Shown here: piece by piece, positions 17,219-26,561 of the stretch | How the letters are laid out: each line of letters starts with the position of its first letter | Numbering within the stretch: position 1 is the first letter of the stretch | From: a virus | Virus record (IMG/VR): IMGVR_UViG_3300046507_000506 | Location: 1 to 64,000 of that record | Strand: one strand, 5' to 3' | DNA: 64,000 nt | Position numbers and translations under genes: made by a program | Notes under the pieces: model-generated | The model's input: the letters and a program-made list of their open reading frames with translations, nothing else | The model's database searches: none | Told to the model about the DNA's origin: nothing

Positions 17219-17538
17219 TGAACGCCCCGACTGACGAAAACATTGCTGCTCGTGCCGTCGCGCTGCTGCGAGAGACTGGCCCGAAGCGCATCAAACCGAT
17301 GGTGGCCGCGCTCAATACCTCATACGGCCGACTGATCGTGATTCTCATGCGCCTCGTGAAGGAGGGCCGCCTTGTGCGCCTGCCCGATGGCACCCGCGAT
17401 AACAACACGGTCTACAAGTTCGCCGTGCCCGACGATGACGGCGCGAGCTATCCGGCACAGCGCTTCAATGCAGCGCAGACGCTTGCAGCTTTTCAGGATG
17501 CCGCTCGCCGCTTTGCAATGGGCGCATCGCCCACCTAA
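17218..17538 (+). CDS. Winged-helix type small protein
   Basis: 106 residues. NIAARAVALLRETGPKRIKP, then SYGRLIVILMRLVKEGRLVR and an LPDGTRDNNTVYKF wing, gives the helix-helix-helix-wing pattern of DNA-binding readers. Probably a regulator. Start overlaps the previous stop (TGATG). Confidence 0.55.
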   Translation: MNAPTDENIAARAVALLRETGPKRIKPMVAALNTSYGRLIVILMRLVKEGRLVRLPDGTRDNNTVYKFAVPDDDGASYPAQRFNAAQTLAAFQDAARRFAMGASPT

Positions 17539-17555
17539 ACACAAAGGAGATTCAA

Positions 17556-18095
17556 ATGGGCTGGAAGCTGTTGAAAGAGACGTTCGGGATCAAGCACCAT
17601 GTGCAGGTATCGAGCGAGGGTGTGCACATTGGTTCCGGGTATGTTTCCGACCTCGCGACCATCAACCCTAAAACTGGGGCGATTCGTGAGAATCAGACGT
17701 TCAGCCGCTTTCTGAGCGCGAACTATCCGGGCCTGCTCAACGCTAAGCCGGAAACACTCGTCAATATCCTCAACACGCCGGACACGTTTTTGCAATCGAT
17801 CACCGTCTACACCTATGACGGAGGCGAAATCATCGAGAAGCAATGTGAGACGCCTGAATGGCCGAACGTCACACATGACGGCTGCATGATGTACGAAAAC
17901 ACCTTCTCAACCGACAAGGCTGAAGTCGTCAAATGGGCGAAGCGCAATGCGTCTCTTGCCGTCCACTATACCGGTGAGAGTATCGAGCGGGCCGAAAGCG
18001 AGCTTGCTTCGCTTCGCACCCGCCTCGCGGGTTTCGAGGCGGAAAAAAGCAAGCTGGATACGGAATATCCGACCATCGTAGCCGATCAGGAATGA
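17556..18095 (+). CDS. Hypothetical early protein
   Basis: 179 residues behind AAAGGAGA. N-terminal beta region (VQVSSEGVHIGSGYVSDLAT), C-terminal coiled-coil-like helix (ESELASLRTRLAGFEAEKSK). No family recognised. Overlaps the next start by 4 bases. Confidence 0.5.
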   Translation: MGWKLLKETFGIKHHVQVSSEGVHIGSGYVSDLATINPKTGAIRENQTFSRFLSANYPGLLNAKPETLVNILNTPDTFLQSITVYTYDGGEIIEKQCETPEWPNVTHDGCMMYENTFSTDKAEVVKWAKRNASLAVHYTGESIERAESELASLRTRLAGFEAEKSKLDTEYPTIVADQE

Positions 18096-18364
18096 ACATC
18101 ATCCACGAGCACGACACCGGCAAGGGATTCAAAATCCGGCGCGGCGGCGTATATCGCGGCAGCACCGGCGAGGATCGCCATGTTCACCTGATTCACAAGC
18201 CCGGCAGCGGCTACAGCGTGACGTGGGATAGCGTGCCGCTTGCTGAATACTATCGGCTCGGCGGCGCGCGCTACAGCGAGCGCGGTGACCGGCCACACGG
18301 CTATATGACGATGAAAGCGTTCAAGGATTGGGCAGTACGAGACGTATCGGAGGGCGTGAAGTGA
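18092..18364 (+). CDS. Hypothetical small protein
   Basis: 90 residues, rich in Gly, Arg and aromatic residues (GKGFKIRRGGVYRGSTGEDR). Beta-rich with a final basic helix FKDWAVRDV. No family recognised. Stop overlaps the GTG start of the next gene. Confidence 0.45.
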   Translation: MNIIHEHDTGKGFKIRRGGVYRGSTGEDRHVHLIHKPGSGYSVTWDSVPLAEYYRLGGARYSERGDRPHGYMTMKAFKDWAVRDVSEGVK

Positions 18365-19107
18365 ACGACATACTTACGGCAGAAGGGCAGGCGTGGCTTG
18401 CTGCCGCAACCGAGGGCGGCAACGCGCCCGCCATCGAGCCGCCCGCACCGGACGGCGAGACACCCATATCCGACACGCCGCCGACCGTGCACCCGTCGCT
18501 CGATGCTGTTGGCCGCCTGACGCACGACAAGGCGGCTCGCATTGAGGAGCGGAACAATTACGAGGTCACCGGCTACGTGATGACGCACCGCGCGCTCGCG
18601 AAAAAGTGTGTGATCGACATGGCCGCCGTACGCTGGTTTCCGAACGTGCCGGAATTCATGCTGATAATGACCGGCCAGAAGGTCACGCCCGGCCCCGGTA
18701 CGCCGCCGCTTGGGTATGCCGATATCGCCGAGCTACCGACGCCGGTGGCCACGGCCGTGCCGATCATTGCGAGCGCACCCTCGCGCCCAATCCTGACCGC
18801 GCCACCATCGGCGCGCATGCTCGGATCGACCGAAGAAGCACTAGACGAACTCGCGCGCGATCTAGGCATCGTTCAGAACGAGTCTATCCCGCACAACGCG
18901 GGCTGGTTCGTACCGGGCAAGGCCAATGCCTACGCCAGTTCGTTCGATGCCATCAAGGCGCTTGCGTATCACCTGAAAAGCGGCGGCACCGTCTACTACC
19001 CGGCACCCGCCGCCGTCGCCACGGCCATCACGGAAACAGCGAAGGCCGCGCCGCCGAAGAAGGTCATGGAGCCCGCGCCGGATGCGCCGCAAGGCGCGCT
19101 GTTCTAG
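18361..19107 (+). CDS. Hypothetical protein with clamp-like C-terminal tail
   Basis: 248 residues from GTG 18361 (overlaps the previous TGA). A folded part around YVMTHRALAKKCVIDMAAVR sits between low-complexity Pro/Ala linkers. The C-terminus reads APDAPQGALF; QGALF fits the Q-x-x-L-F clamp-binding pattern at the end of a flexible tail, the usual placement. Confidence 0.5.
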   Translation: MNDILTAEGQAWLAAATEGGNAPAIEPPAPDGETPISDTPPTVHPSLDAVGRLTHDKAARIEERNNYEVTGYVMTHRALAKKCVIDMAAVRWFPNVPEFMLIMTGQKVTPGPGTPPLGYADIAELPTPVATAVPIIASAPSRPILTAPPSARMLGSTEEALDELARDLGIVQNESIPHNAGWFVPGKANAYASSFDAIKALAYHLKSGGTVYYPAPAAVATAITETAKAAPPKKVMEPAPDAPQGALF

Positions 19108-19177
19108 TTGGAATGGGCGCGCACGAAACCGGGTAGGGGACTGCTATAACTTGGCTCCCATACCCGGAGAAAATGCA

Positions 19178-19426
19178 ATGTCCGACCTCACCACGCGGCG
19201 TCAACCGCAGCCCGTCTGCCCAACATGCGCCCACGTCATGACCTACGATGAACTGATCGCCGTATGTGCCGACGTGAACGCCGTGCCCGTCGATCTTACG
19301 CGGCTCGCACCCGATGAAGCGATGGCGCAAATCTATTGCGTGAACATCGAATGCGGCAAGCCGTTCTGGATCAATGGAGGCTTTGCCGCTTTCTACACTA
19401 CGGCCGTCGATCAGGACGACGTTTAA
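19178..19426 (+). CDS. Small zinc-ribbon protein
   Basis: 82 residues, ATG behind CCGGAGAAAATGCA. CPTCAHVM near the N-terminus and CVNIECGKPFWINGG later give two Cys pairs, the spacing of a zinc ribbon. The 70-base gap upstream holds GACTGCTATAAC, a possible -10. Ends 12 bases from the convergent fibre genes. Confidence 0.55.
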   Translation: MSDLTTRRQPQPVCPTCAHVMTYDELIAVCADVNAVPVDLTRLAPDEAMAQIYCVNIECGKPFWINGGFAAFYTTAVDQDDV

Positions 19427-19438
19427 GCGTCCACCGAC

Positions 19439-20160
19439 TCAGGCTGCCGGATTGAGCGCGACCGATACCGCGCCGTACTGGTAGGACTTGCTCAACGTGC
19501 CCGACGTCGGCGTGTATGCCCCGGCCGCGATGCGCGCCTTGCTCAGTGCAGCGAACGTCACTTCCGCATCGTCGGTTACATAGCCATTCACCTGCGAGGT
19601 CGAGGACACTGCCAGCGTGTAATCCGCTGATGGCGTGTAGGAGGTGGATACCGCGTTCGTGAAGTTGCCGCCTTGCGCCACGACCTGCAAAACGTACATC
19701 GCCTTTGGCAAGGTGATCGCAGGAAAGACCGGCGTGACCGCTGCAACTGCCTTGCGCGCGGTCGCCGCGACACCGTTGAACGGGCTCGCGCTGTTGACGC
19801 CGGAAAGCTGGATGATGCCGATGTTCATCGCATAGCAGGCCGCACCATTGAAAGCGTACGAGGCGGGCTCTGAGGCGGTCGCGATCTTCCAGAACACGCC
19901 TATATTTCCGAAGTTGTTACGCGTCGAAAACTGGAATGTCACGAGCAGCGTCCATCCCGTTGACGTGATCGTCGTCGGTGCCGTGCTGTCATCGCACGAA
20001 AACACCGCGAGCAGCAGATTGCCCGCCACGATGCCCGACGGCGCGGGAATGGAAACCGCACCGACGAAAGAGGGCGGCGCGACCTCAGCACCGCCCTGCG
20101 ACGTCGAGACGACGGCAATGGGCGTCGAAGCCGACGCGCGGTAACGGCAAAGCGCGGGGA

Positions 20161-20164
<4 letters not shown>
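19439..20164 (-). CDS. Fibre-associated protein, beta-rich
   Basis: 241 residues from GTG 20164, which overlaps the collagen fibre stop as GTGA. Repeating Ser/Thr/Ala beta segments (TITSTGWTLLVTFQFSTRNN, EPASYAFNGAACYAMNIGII) are typical of a jelly-roll or receptor-binding tip. No family recognised. Coupled to the collagen-like fibre, so probably its tip or partner. Confidence 0.5.
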
Positions 20165-21803
<1,639 letters not shown>

Positions 21804-21807
<4 letters not shown>

Positions 21808-22217
21808 TGTGCAGCGACCTCGCGCATGAGGGCGGGCGTGATGTTGTATTCACCGCGCGCGAGCGCATAGGGCACGCTGTCCTGATTCCAGATGCGCCAC
21901 TCGAAAAAGCCCGCCTTGTATTTCTTCGCGCACTCGATGACAGGCGAAATGGGATATGCACCGGGCGCGGGCGTCATCGACTGGGTATGCGCGGCCGTGA
22001 AGTGCGCAATCAGTTGACCGTTATTGATTTCGATGCCGCTGTTTTCCGTCGTGAGGTCCACGAGCGGGGTCGTATCGGTGAGATTCGCGAACAGTTGCAG
22101 GCGCGATTTGCAGCCGCTAAGGTCGTACTGCTGGCCCTTGCTGTCGAGCCATTCGCTGATGACGACGTCGCGCGGGATGCCCTGCTCAAAGTCGATATTG
22201 AAGATTGCTGCTGGCAT
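21804..22217 (-). CDS. Fibre operon leader protein (BppU-like)
   Basis: 137 residues from ATG 22217; longer upstream extension is rejected as it is Arg-rich shadow sequence. Beta-rich, with FNIDFEQGIPRDVVISEWLD then CKSRLQLFANLTDTTPLVDL, the pattern of small upper-baseplate or fibre-anchoring domains. Its stop overlaps the collagen fibre start, so it probably anchors that fibre. Confidence 0.55.
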
Positions 22218-22617
22218 GGTGTGCAAAGCCTTGGAAGGTGGGCGATGGCCTGCCTGTGCGCCTCTGCACGGTCGCCCTCGCATGAACCAGCTACGGAGCA
22301 TCGTTGCGAAATGCCGTAGCCGAGCCAGGTGCGTTAGCACAGGGAGACAGACCATCGCGTGAGCGCGCGACGAGGGCTGCGCGCTGGCGTGATAGACCGT
22401 CGGATATCGTTAGGATTCCTACTCGACTTTACATAATAAAAGTTATCACCGGCATCGCAAAACGCGGTGAGGGCGCGCGAATCCGGCTATCCACGCGGTG
22501 CAGCCTTGCTCTGTGGACTTCGCGCTGCGGTGTCATCGTCATCCCCAACTCACTTTCGATTGTGCGGTCAGCCGCGCGCACGAGCGCCGTGCGTTTTCCT
22601 GTGTCCTCAAAAAACGC
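22218..22617. other. Intergenic region between divergent blocks
   Basis: About 400 bases between the leftward fibre genes and the rightward cassette. I see no convincing gene; short frames here lack ribosome sites and have shadow composition. An AT-rich patch at about 22425-22445 (CTTTACATAATAAAAG) is the best place for a leftward promoter. Confidence 0.4.
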
Positions 22618-22647
22618 TTGACACAATCAAACGTGACAACATACATT
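22618..22647 (+). promoter_or_regulatory. Early promoter, GTGACAACATACAATT class, copy 4
   Basis: TTGACA at 22618-22623 (perfect), an 18-base spacer, TACATT at 22642-22647, with AAACGTGACAACATACAT shared almost exactly with copy 1. Drives 22699 onward. Confidence 0.6.
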
Positions 22648-22653
22648 TGAGCC

Positions 22654-22678
22654 CTCAGCAGCAAGTGCTGAGTTTTTT
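22654..22678 (+). terminator. Intrinsic terminator or attenuator right after promoter copy 4
   Basis: CTCAGCA (22654-22660), loop GCAAG, TGCTGAG (22666-22672), then TTTTTT (22673-22678). A perfect 7-base-pair stem plus U-run starting about 7 bases after the -10. It lies between promoter and first gene, so it would act as an attenuator. Confidence 0.6.
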
Positions 22679-22698
22679 AACCACGAGGAGTCATCGTC

Positions 22699-22854
22699 AT
22701 GTTTCGATCTTTCAATTTTCGCGACCACTTCATAATAATGACCGCGCTGCGTTCGAAGTTTGAGCGTAGCGCTTCCGCCGCGAGGTGCGCCGCACCCGCC
22801 GAGTTGTACCCTCTCTATGAGAGGCATCGCACGAGAAAATCACCTGAGATATAG
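22699..22854 (+). CDS. Small basic hypothetical protein
   Basis: 51 residues, ATG 22699 with GAGGAG 8 bases upstream. Very basic (RSKFERSASAARCAAPAELY, then HRTRK). No family recognised. First gene after the attenuator. Confidence 0.4.
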   Translation: MFRSFNFRDHFIIMTALRSKFERSASAARCAAPAELYPLYERHRTRKSPEI

Positions 22855-22867
22855 GGGTGTGCGAAAA

Positions 22868-23083
22868 ATGAGGCCATCGGCCAGAGTAGTCACAGAGGCG
22901 GCCCGCGCTTATGCCGCCGCAGTAAAAGTCACCAATCCGCTGATTCACCGACTCGCCGACGCAGTAGCGCAGGACATGGCGAACGAAATGGGCGGCGCGG
23001 TGCGTATCATCCTGCCGGGCGGCGTCGTTATCGAACGCGCCCCGCAGGTAGTCCATCCAGTAACCCGCCTGATGCGGGCATGA
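22868..23083 (+). CDS. Hypothetical small protein
   Basis: 71 residues. ARVVTEAARAYAAAVKVTNP then a beta hairpin GGAVRIILPGGVVIERAP. No family recognised; spacing of 13 bases from the previous gene fits one operon. Confidence 0.45.
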   Translation: MRPSARVVTEAARAYAAAVKVTNPLIHRLADAVAQDMANEMGGAVRIILPGGVVIERAPQVVHPVTRLMRA

Positions 23084-23090
23084 GGCTGAC

Positions 23091-23210
23091 ATGCTTTTAA
23101 TCATTGCATCGCACGCGGTTACTCTCATCATCGGCACGTCGTTCGGCTGCGTGATCGCGGCCTCACTGCGCGGATTTGCGCGAAACAACGAGGATGCAAG
23201 CAATGACTAA
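23091..23210 (+). CDS. Single-span small protein
   Basis: 39 residues: MLLIIASHAVTLIIGTSFGC then VIAASLRGFARNNEDASND. One hydrophobic span and a polar tail. Seven bases after the previous stop and overlapping the next gene by 8 bases. Comparable to the 38-residue protein at 16896. Function unknown. Confidence 0.45.
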   Translation: MLLIIASHAVTLIIGTSFGCVIAASLRGFARNNEDASND

Positions 23211-23853
23211 TGTGAACCCGCCGCTTGAAGCGAACGGCTCGATACCGGCCGCGTGTAGCTGCGCGACGTGCCGCCCTATGTCTATGACAGACATGCGTAT
23301 GATTCTGTGTGCACAGTGCGGGAACAAGCGCTGCCCGCACGCCGCCGATCATCGTCTCGCGTGCACGAACAGCAACGAGCCGGGACAGCCCGGCAGCAAC
23401 TACCCGCGCGTACCGGCCGCCGCCGACCTACCCCGCTTCCCTACAGTGCTGCGCAAAATGTGGAGCGGCGGCGAGGTTCAGGCGTGGCTCGATGAGCACG
23501 TCGCGCCGGTAGTCGGCGAAAACGCATACGTCGAAAAGCGATTGGCTGAAAGCCTCGCGGAGGTCTACGCCACGATCCTTGGTGATGATGCGCGGGATCA
23601 GGATGACAGTCTCAACGCTATCGAGCGCGTGAAGAAAGCCGCGCAGGTGCTGAGGCTTGAGGTCGATCTTTACCGGGAAAATGCTGATGCATCGGTGCAA
23701 TCAGTCAAGCCAGTGGCGGAAGTTCAAGGCTCTGATCTAGTTATCGGTCGAGAGTCGCGCGCCTTGCGCTGGTTGCCCGGTATTGACCCTTACGCGACGA
23801 AGCCCGGCACGAAGCTCTATACCGGACCTCAATCGACGCAGGAAAAGGATTGA
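23203..23853 (+). CDS. Cys-rich N-terminal hypothetical protein
   Basis: 216 residues from ATG 23203. N-terminal 50 residues have CSCATCRP, CAQCGNKRCPHAADHRLAC, a probable zinc cluster. The middle has a conserved-looking AQAWLDEHVAPVVGENAYVE-like helix pair and the C-terminus is polar. Unknown role; rightward accessory cassette. Confidence 0.5.
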   Translation: MTNVNPPLEANGSIPAACSCATCRPMSMTDMRMILCAQCGNKRCPHAADHRLACTNSNEPGQPGSNYPRVPAAADLPRFPTVLRKMWSGGEVQAWLDEHVAPVVGENAYVEKRLAESLAEVYATILGDDARDQDDSLNAIERVKKAAQVLRLEVDLYRENADASVQSVKPVAEVQGSDLVIGRESRALRWLPGIDPYATKPGTKLYTGPQSTQEKD

Positions 23854-23855
23854 CC

Positions 23856-24845
23856 ATGACCGCAATAACAGACGAACAGATTGCTGCCTTCGAGGGGCTC
23901 GATGTTGTACAGGCGAAGTTCTACTTTGACCGCCGCAATGCCGATGGCCGCACACATCGCGAAATGGTCGAAGCTCTGCTATCTGCAAGTAAGCCTGCCG
24001 CGCCGATGGGGCAGATGCAGGCGGCGGAAATCATCAAGCAATGGATTCGCGACCACGAGTCTGAACTTAACTACACCGAATTCGCGCGTATCGACGCATC
24101 GCTCGAACGGCTGATGATGCACCTCGCGCTCGCCGCATCCCCTGCCGTGCCAGCGCAATCGCCCGCGCTTATCGGCTGGTGGGACTCTGCCGAGGCGTCC
24201 GGTTTCCGCTGGAAGGAAGGCATCGTGCGCGGCGACCTCAGTGACGGAACGCCGATCTATGCCAACTCTGCCGCACCAGCGCAATCGGGGGATCCGATCT
24301 ATCAGGTGCGCGTGCTTCGTTCGATGATGCGCCCTTGGATTGACACCGAAAAAGAGTTTGCGGAGAAGTTGGAAAAAGAGGGTCGCCACGAAATGCGCGT
24401 ACTCTACGCCGCCCCGCAACTAGCACAGACTGCGCCCACGAGAGAGCCACTTTCACCAGAAGCTCGCGCCTTCTATGCGAGACATGAGGCGCGTATGGGG
24501 CGTGTCGGACCAGCGCAACCAGTGGAGCAGACTGCCCGCACGTACACCACGAAAGCGGGGGAGGCCGTCGCGGGTATCGCGCTTCGCCAATGTGGCAATG
24601 AAGCCGATTGGCGGCATATCCTCGCGTGTAATCCGAAATTTGCAGACATGTTGCCGAGCGACTATTTTCCAGTTGGCACCGTCTTGACTTTGCCGCCCGC
24701 CCCGCAGCCCGCGAAACCTCTGACCCGTTGCGCGGCATCGCGCGATGGTGAGTGTGCTCATGCGCAGTGCCCGCAGCTTCGCGACGGCGAACCGGCCAAA
24801 ACTGGCCGCCACTGCCCTATTGATAACTGCGGAGAGGACGATTGA
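23856..24845 (+). CDS. Ead/Ea22-like modular protein with LysM-like domain
   Basis: 329 residues from ATG 23856. A modular early protein: N-terminal helical domain with FYFDRRNADGRTHREMVEAL, a WWDSAEASGFRWKEGI motif, a VLYAAPQ junction typical of Ead/Ea22-type phage proteins, then a LysM-like unit at about residues 228-281 (TYTTKAGEAVAGIALRQCGN, ending VGTVLTLP), and a Cys-rich tail. There is no signal peptide, so the LysM-like domain would be cytoplasmic. Function unknown. Confidence 0.5.
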   Translation: MTAITDEQIAAFEGLDVVQAKFYFDRRNADGRTHREMVEALLSASKPAAPMGQMQAAEIIKQWIRDHESELNYTEFARIDASLERLMMHLALAASPAVPAQSPALIGWWDSAEASGFRWKEGIVRGDLSDGTPIYANSAAPAQSGDPIYQVRVLRSMMRPWIDTEKEFAEKLEKEGRHEMRVLYAAPQLAQTAPTREPLSPEARAFYARHEARMGRVGPAQPVEQTARTYTTKAGEAVAGIALRQCGNEADWRHILACNPKFADMLPSDYFPVGTVLTLPPAPQPAKPLTRCAASRDGECAHAQCPQLRDGEPAKTGRHCPIDNCGEDD

Positions 24846-25078
24846 CTGACGCCGAAGAAGCACGCCTGGCTCAATTGGCTATCGACGCGATCACCAAAAA
24901 CGGCATCGCTACGATGACGCGCGAGCAGCGCACGGTATATCTCACGGCCTTGGGCCAAGCCGCGCACCAGTTGCTACGCTCCAACGAGGGCGATGGTTAC
25001 GTGCGCGGCTGGCTCGAAACCGCGCTTGATGACCTCACCCGCCCCGCCTTTCTGGCATTCAGGAAACTAGACGCATGA
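24842..25078 (+). CDS. Hypothetical small protein
   Basis: 78 residues from TTG 24842, overlapping the preceding TGA. Helical, with EEARLAQLAIDAITKNGIAT and a C-terminal WLETALDDLTRPAFLAF. No family recognised. Stop overlaps the next ATG. Confidence 0.45.
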   Translation: MTDAEEARLAQLAIDAITKNGIATMTREQRTVYLTALGQAAHQLLRSNEGDGYVRGWLETALDDLTRPAFLAFRKLDA

Positions 25079-25428
25079 ACATCGCAAAGGCAATCAGGAG
25101 CCTGAGCGCGGCCTTGCTGCGCGACGGCCACCGCATGAAAACGAGCGTCGCGACGGACGACCTGCATCAACTGCTGACTGAGTTCGCCAGGACGGATCGG
25201 ATCGCGCGCGCCGCCGCAATGCACACCGCAGAGGGAATGCAGAGATACGCACTGCGCGACCGCTTTGAGGCGTTCTTTCGCTCCCACGAGAGCGCGGAAG
25301 GCATCGAGCCGGATTCCAGTGCGCACGCCATCGGCCCTGACGGCAAGTACGAGTGGCCGCATAAACAGGACATGTGGACGGCTTATCAGGCGGCCAGCAC
25401 GCCGGTTCCTGCGGAGGTAGTAGCGTGA
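25075..25428 (+). CDS. Hypothetical early protein (EaA/Ead-like fragment)
   Basis: 117 residues. Contains ESAEGIEPDSSAHAIGPDGK then YEWPHKQDMWTAYQAA, a module common at the end of Ead-like phage early proteins (the W-x-AYQAA ending). N-terminus is basic and helical. Unknown function. Confidence 0.5.
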   Translation: MNIAKAIRSLSAALLRDGHRMKTSVATDDLHQLLTEFARTDRIARAAAMHTAEGMQRYALRDRFEAFFRSHESAEGIEPDSSAHAIGPDGKYEWPHKQDMWTAYQAASTPVPAEVVA

Positions 25429-25859
25429 GTGAGCAATTCAAGTTCGAGCGGTTCGACGTAGACGGAAGCGGGCATTGGGAGACGAGCGACGGCGACTGGA
25501 TTAGAGCGCAAGATGCGCTGGACCGGGAAGCCGTCTTGCTGGCGAAAATCAGCACTCTCGAAGCGCAGTGGAATGAGGCGGAAAAGCGTGCAAGGCTGAA
25601 TCATAAAAAGTGGGCCGCGCTCGACACTGATTCGATGAACGTCATCGCGCAGCTACGCAGGACGATTGCAAGCGGCGACGTTGAAATCATGAGGCTGCGC
25701 ACCCTTGTCGCCGAGACGCGCGATAACGCATTGGACGAAGCTGCAACGGTCGTCGCGCAGCACGACCGCGAGGGTCGCGGCTGGATTCCCGGCAGCTTGT
25801 GGGACACCCTTGCGAACGAAGCGGCGGCGCGCGTGCGCGCATTGAAACAAGGGAGCTAA
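25425..25859 (+). CDS. Coiled-coil early protein
   Basis: 144 residues from GTG 25425 (overlaps the previous TGA). FERFDVDGSGHWETSDGDWI opens a short beta domain; the rest is a long heptad-like helix (REAVLLAKISTLEAQWNEAE). The end AATVVAQHDREGRGWIPGSL is also seen in Ead-type proteins. Unknown function. Confidence 0.45.
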   Translation: MSEQFKFERFDVDGSGHWETSDGDWIRAQDALDREAVLLAKISTLEAQWNEAEKRARLNHKKWAALDTDSMNVIAQLRRTIASGDVEIMRLRTLVAETRDNALDEAATVVAQHDREGRGWIPGSLWDTLANEAAARVRALKQGS

Positions 25860-26021
25860 CCTGATGCCTGGCTATATCGCTGAATTCGGCGGCAAGTTCG
25901 TATGAGCCCGCAATCCGGTTCTTCGACGTAACCGGCTATGCCCCCTACTGCTGAGCCACACGCGGCGCGCTTCCTTACGCTGTATTACAATCCGTTTCTC
26001 AAAATTACAGAGACATTGCAA

Positions 26022-26243
26022 ATGTTGTTTTTTCGGGGAAAGAAGAAAACCGGCAATGCACCGGTAGTGACACAATTCGCACGGCATGGTAACGATACGC
26101 TCGTACGCTGCCCGACGTGCGCGGAGCCGATGGTGATTGAAGGCCCGGACAGGCGCGTTTTCGGCCGCAGCTTCGAGCATGCCCGCTGCGGCAAGTCGTT
26201 CGTGATCGCGCGCGACGCGCAATACGATCCGCAAATCGCCTGA
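26022..26243 (+). CDS. Small zinc-ribbon protein
   Basis: 73 residues from ATG 26022; an earlier ATG at 25938 is possible but lacks a ribosome site. Basic start (MLFFRGKKKTGNAPV), then RCPTCAEPMVIEG and ARCGKSFVIARD, two Cys pairs of a ribbon. The 160 bases upstream hold no convincing gene. Followed by a terminator. Confidence 0.5.
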   Translation: MLFFRGKKKTGNAPVVTQFARHGNDTLVRCPTCAEPMVIEGPDRRVFGRSFEHARCGKSFVIARDAQYDPQIA

Positions 26244-26269
26244 CGCGCCGCTGCTGTACCGCTTCGTCC

Positions 26270-26318
26270 AAGCGCTCCCTCGCCATTCCACGGCGCGAAC
26301 AGAGGGAGCGCTTTCTTT
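26270..26318 (+). terminator. Intrinsic terminator
   Basis: AAGCGCTCCCTC (26270-26281) pairs perfectly with GAGGGAGCGCTT (26302-26313), followed by TCTTTTT. It closes the rightward cassette immediately before the convergent leftward adsorption block. Confidence 0.75.
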
Positions 26319-26322
26319 TTCC

Positions 26323-26553
26323 TTACGGCGACTCGACCGTGATGCCCTGCGCCGCAAACCATGCCACAGCGGGCTCAGGAAGGTCCGACAGATGCGACGT
26401 GACCTGCATCATGAATGCGCTCTCGAACTCGGCAGGCGGCGCGCAATCGCGCGCAAAGTTGTGCGACGCCTCCAGGAGACCGAACGCCTCGCTGTAGCCG
26501 TCCGAGTCCCTGAATTGCCCTATCGCCTGCAATAGATCGCTTGAAGTCGTCAT
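26323..26553 (-). CDS. Small protein of the adsorption block
   Basis: 76 residues, acidic and helical (FRDSDGYSEAFGLLEASHNF). No signal or membrane segment. Nine bases after the FAD protein gene, so it may be its small partner or chaperone. Unknown family. Confidence 0.5.
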   Translation of the reverse strand: MTTSSDLLQAIGQFRDSDGYSEAFGLLEASHNFARDCAPPAEFESAFMMQVTSHLSDLPEPAVAWFAAQGITVESP

Positions 26554-26561
26554 TGCTCGCC

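Noticed and set aside
22304-22621. Rightward 105-residue frame in the intergenic gap
   Set aside because: Arg-rich, no ribosome site, and its end overlaps promoter copy 4.
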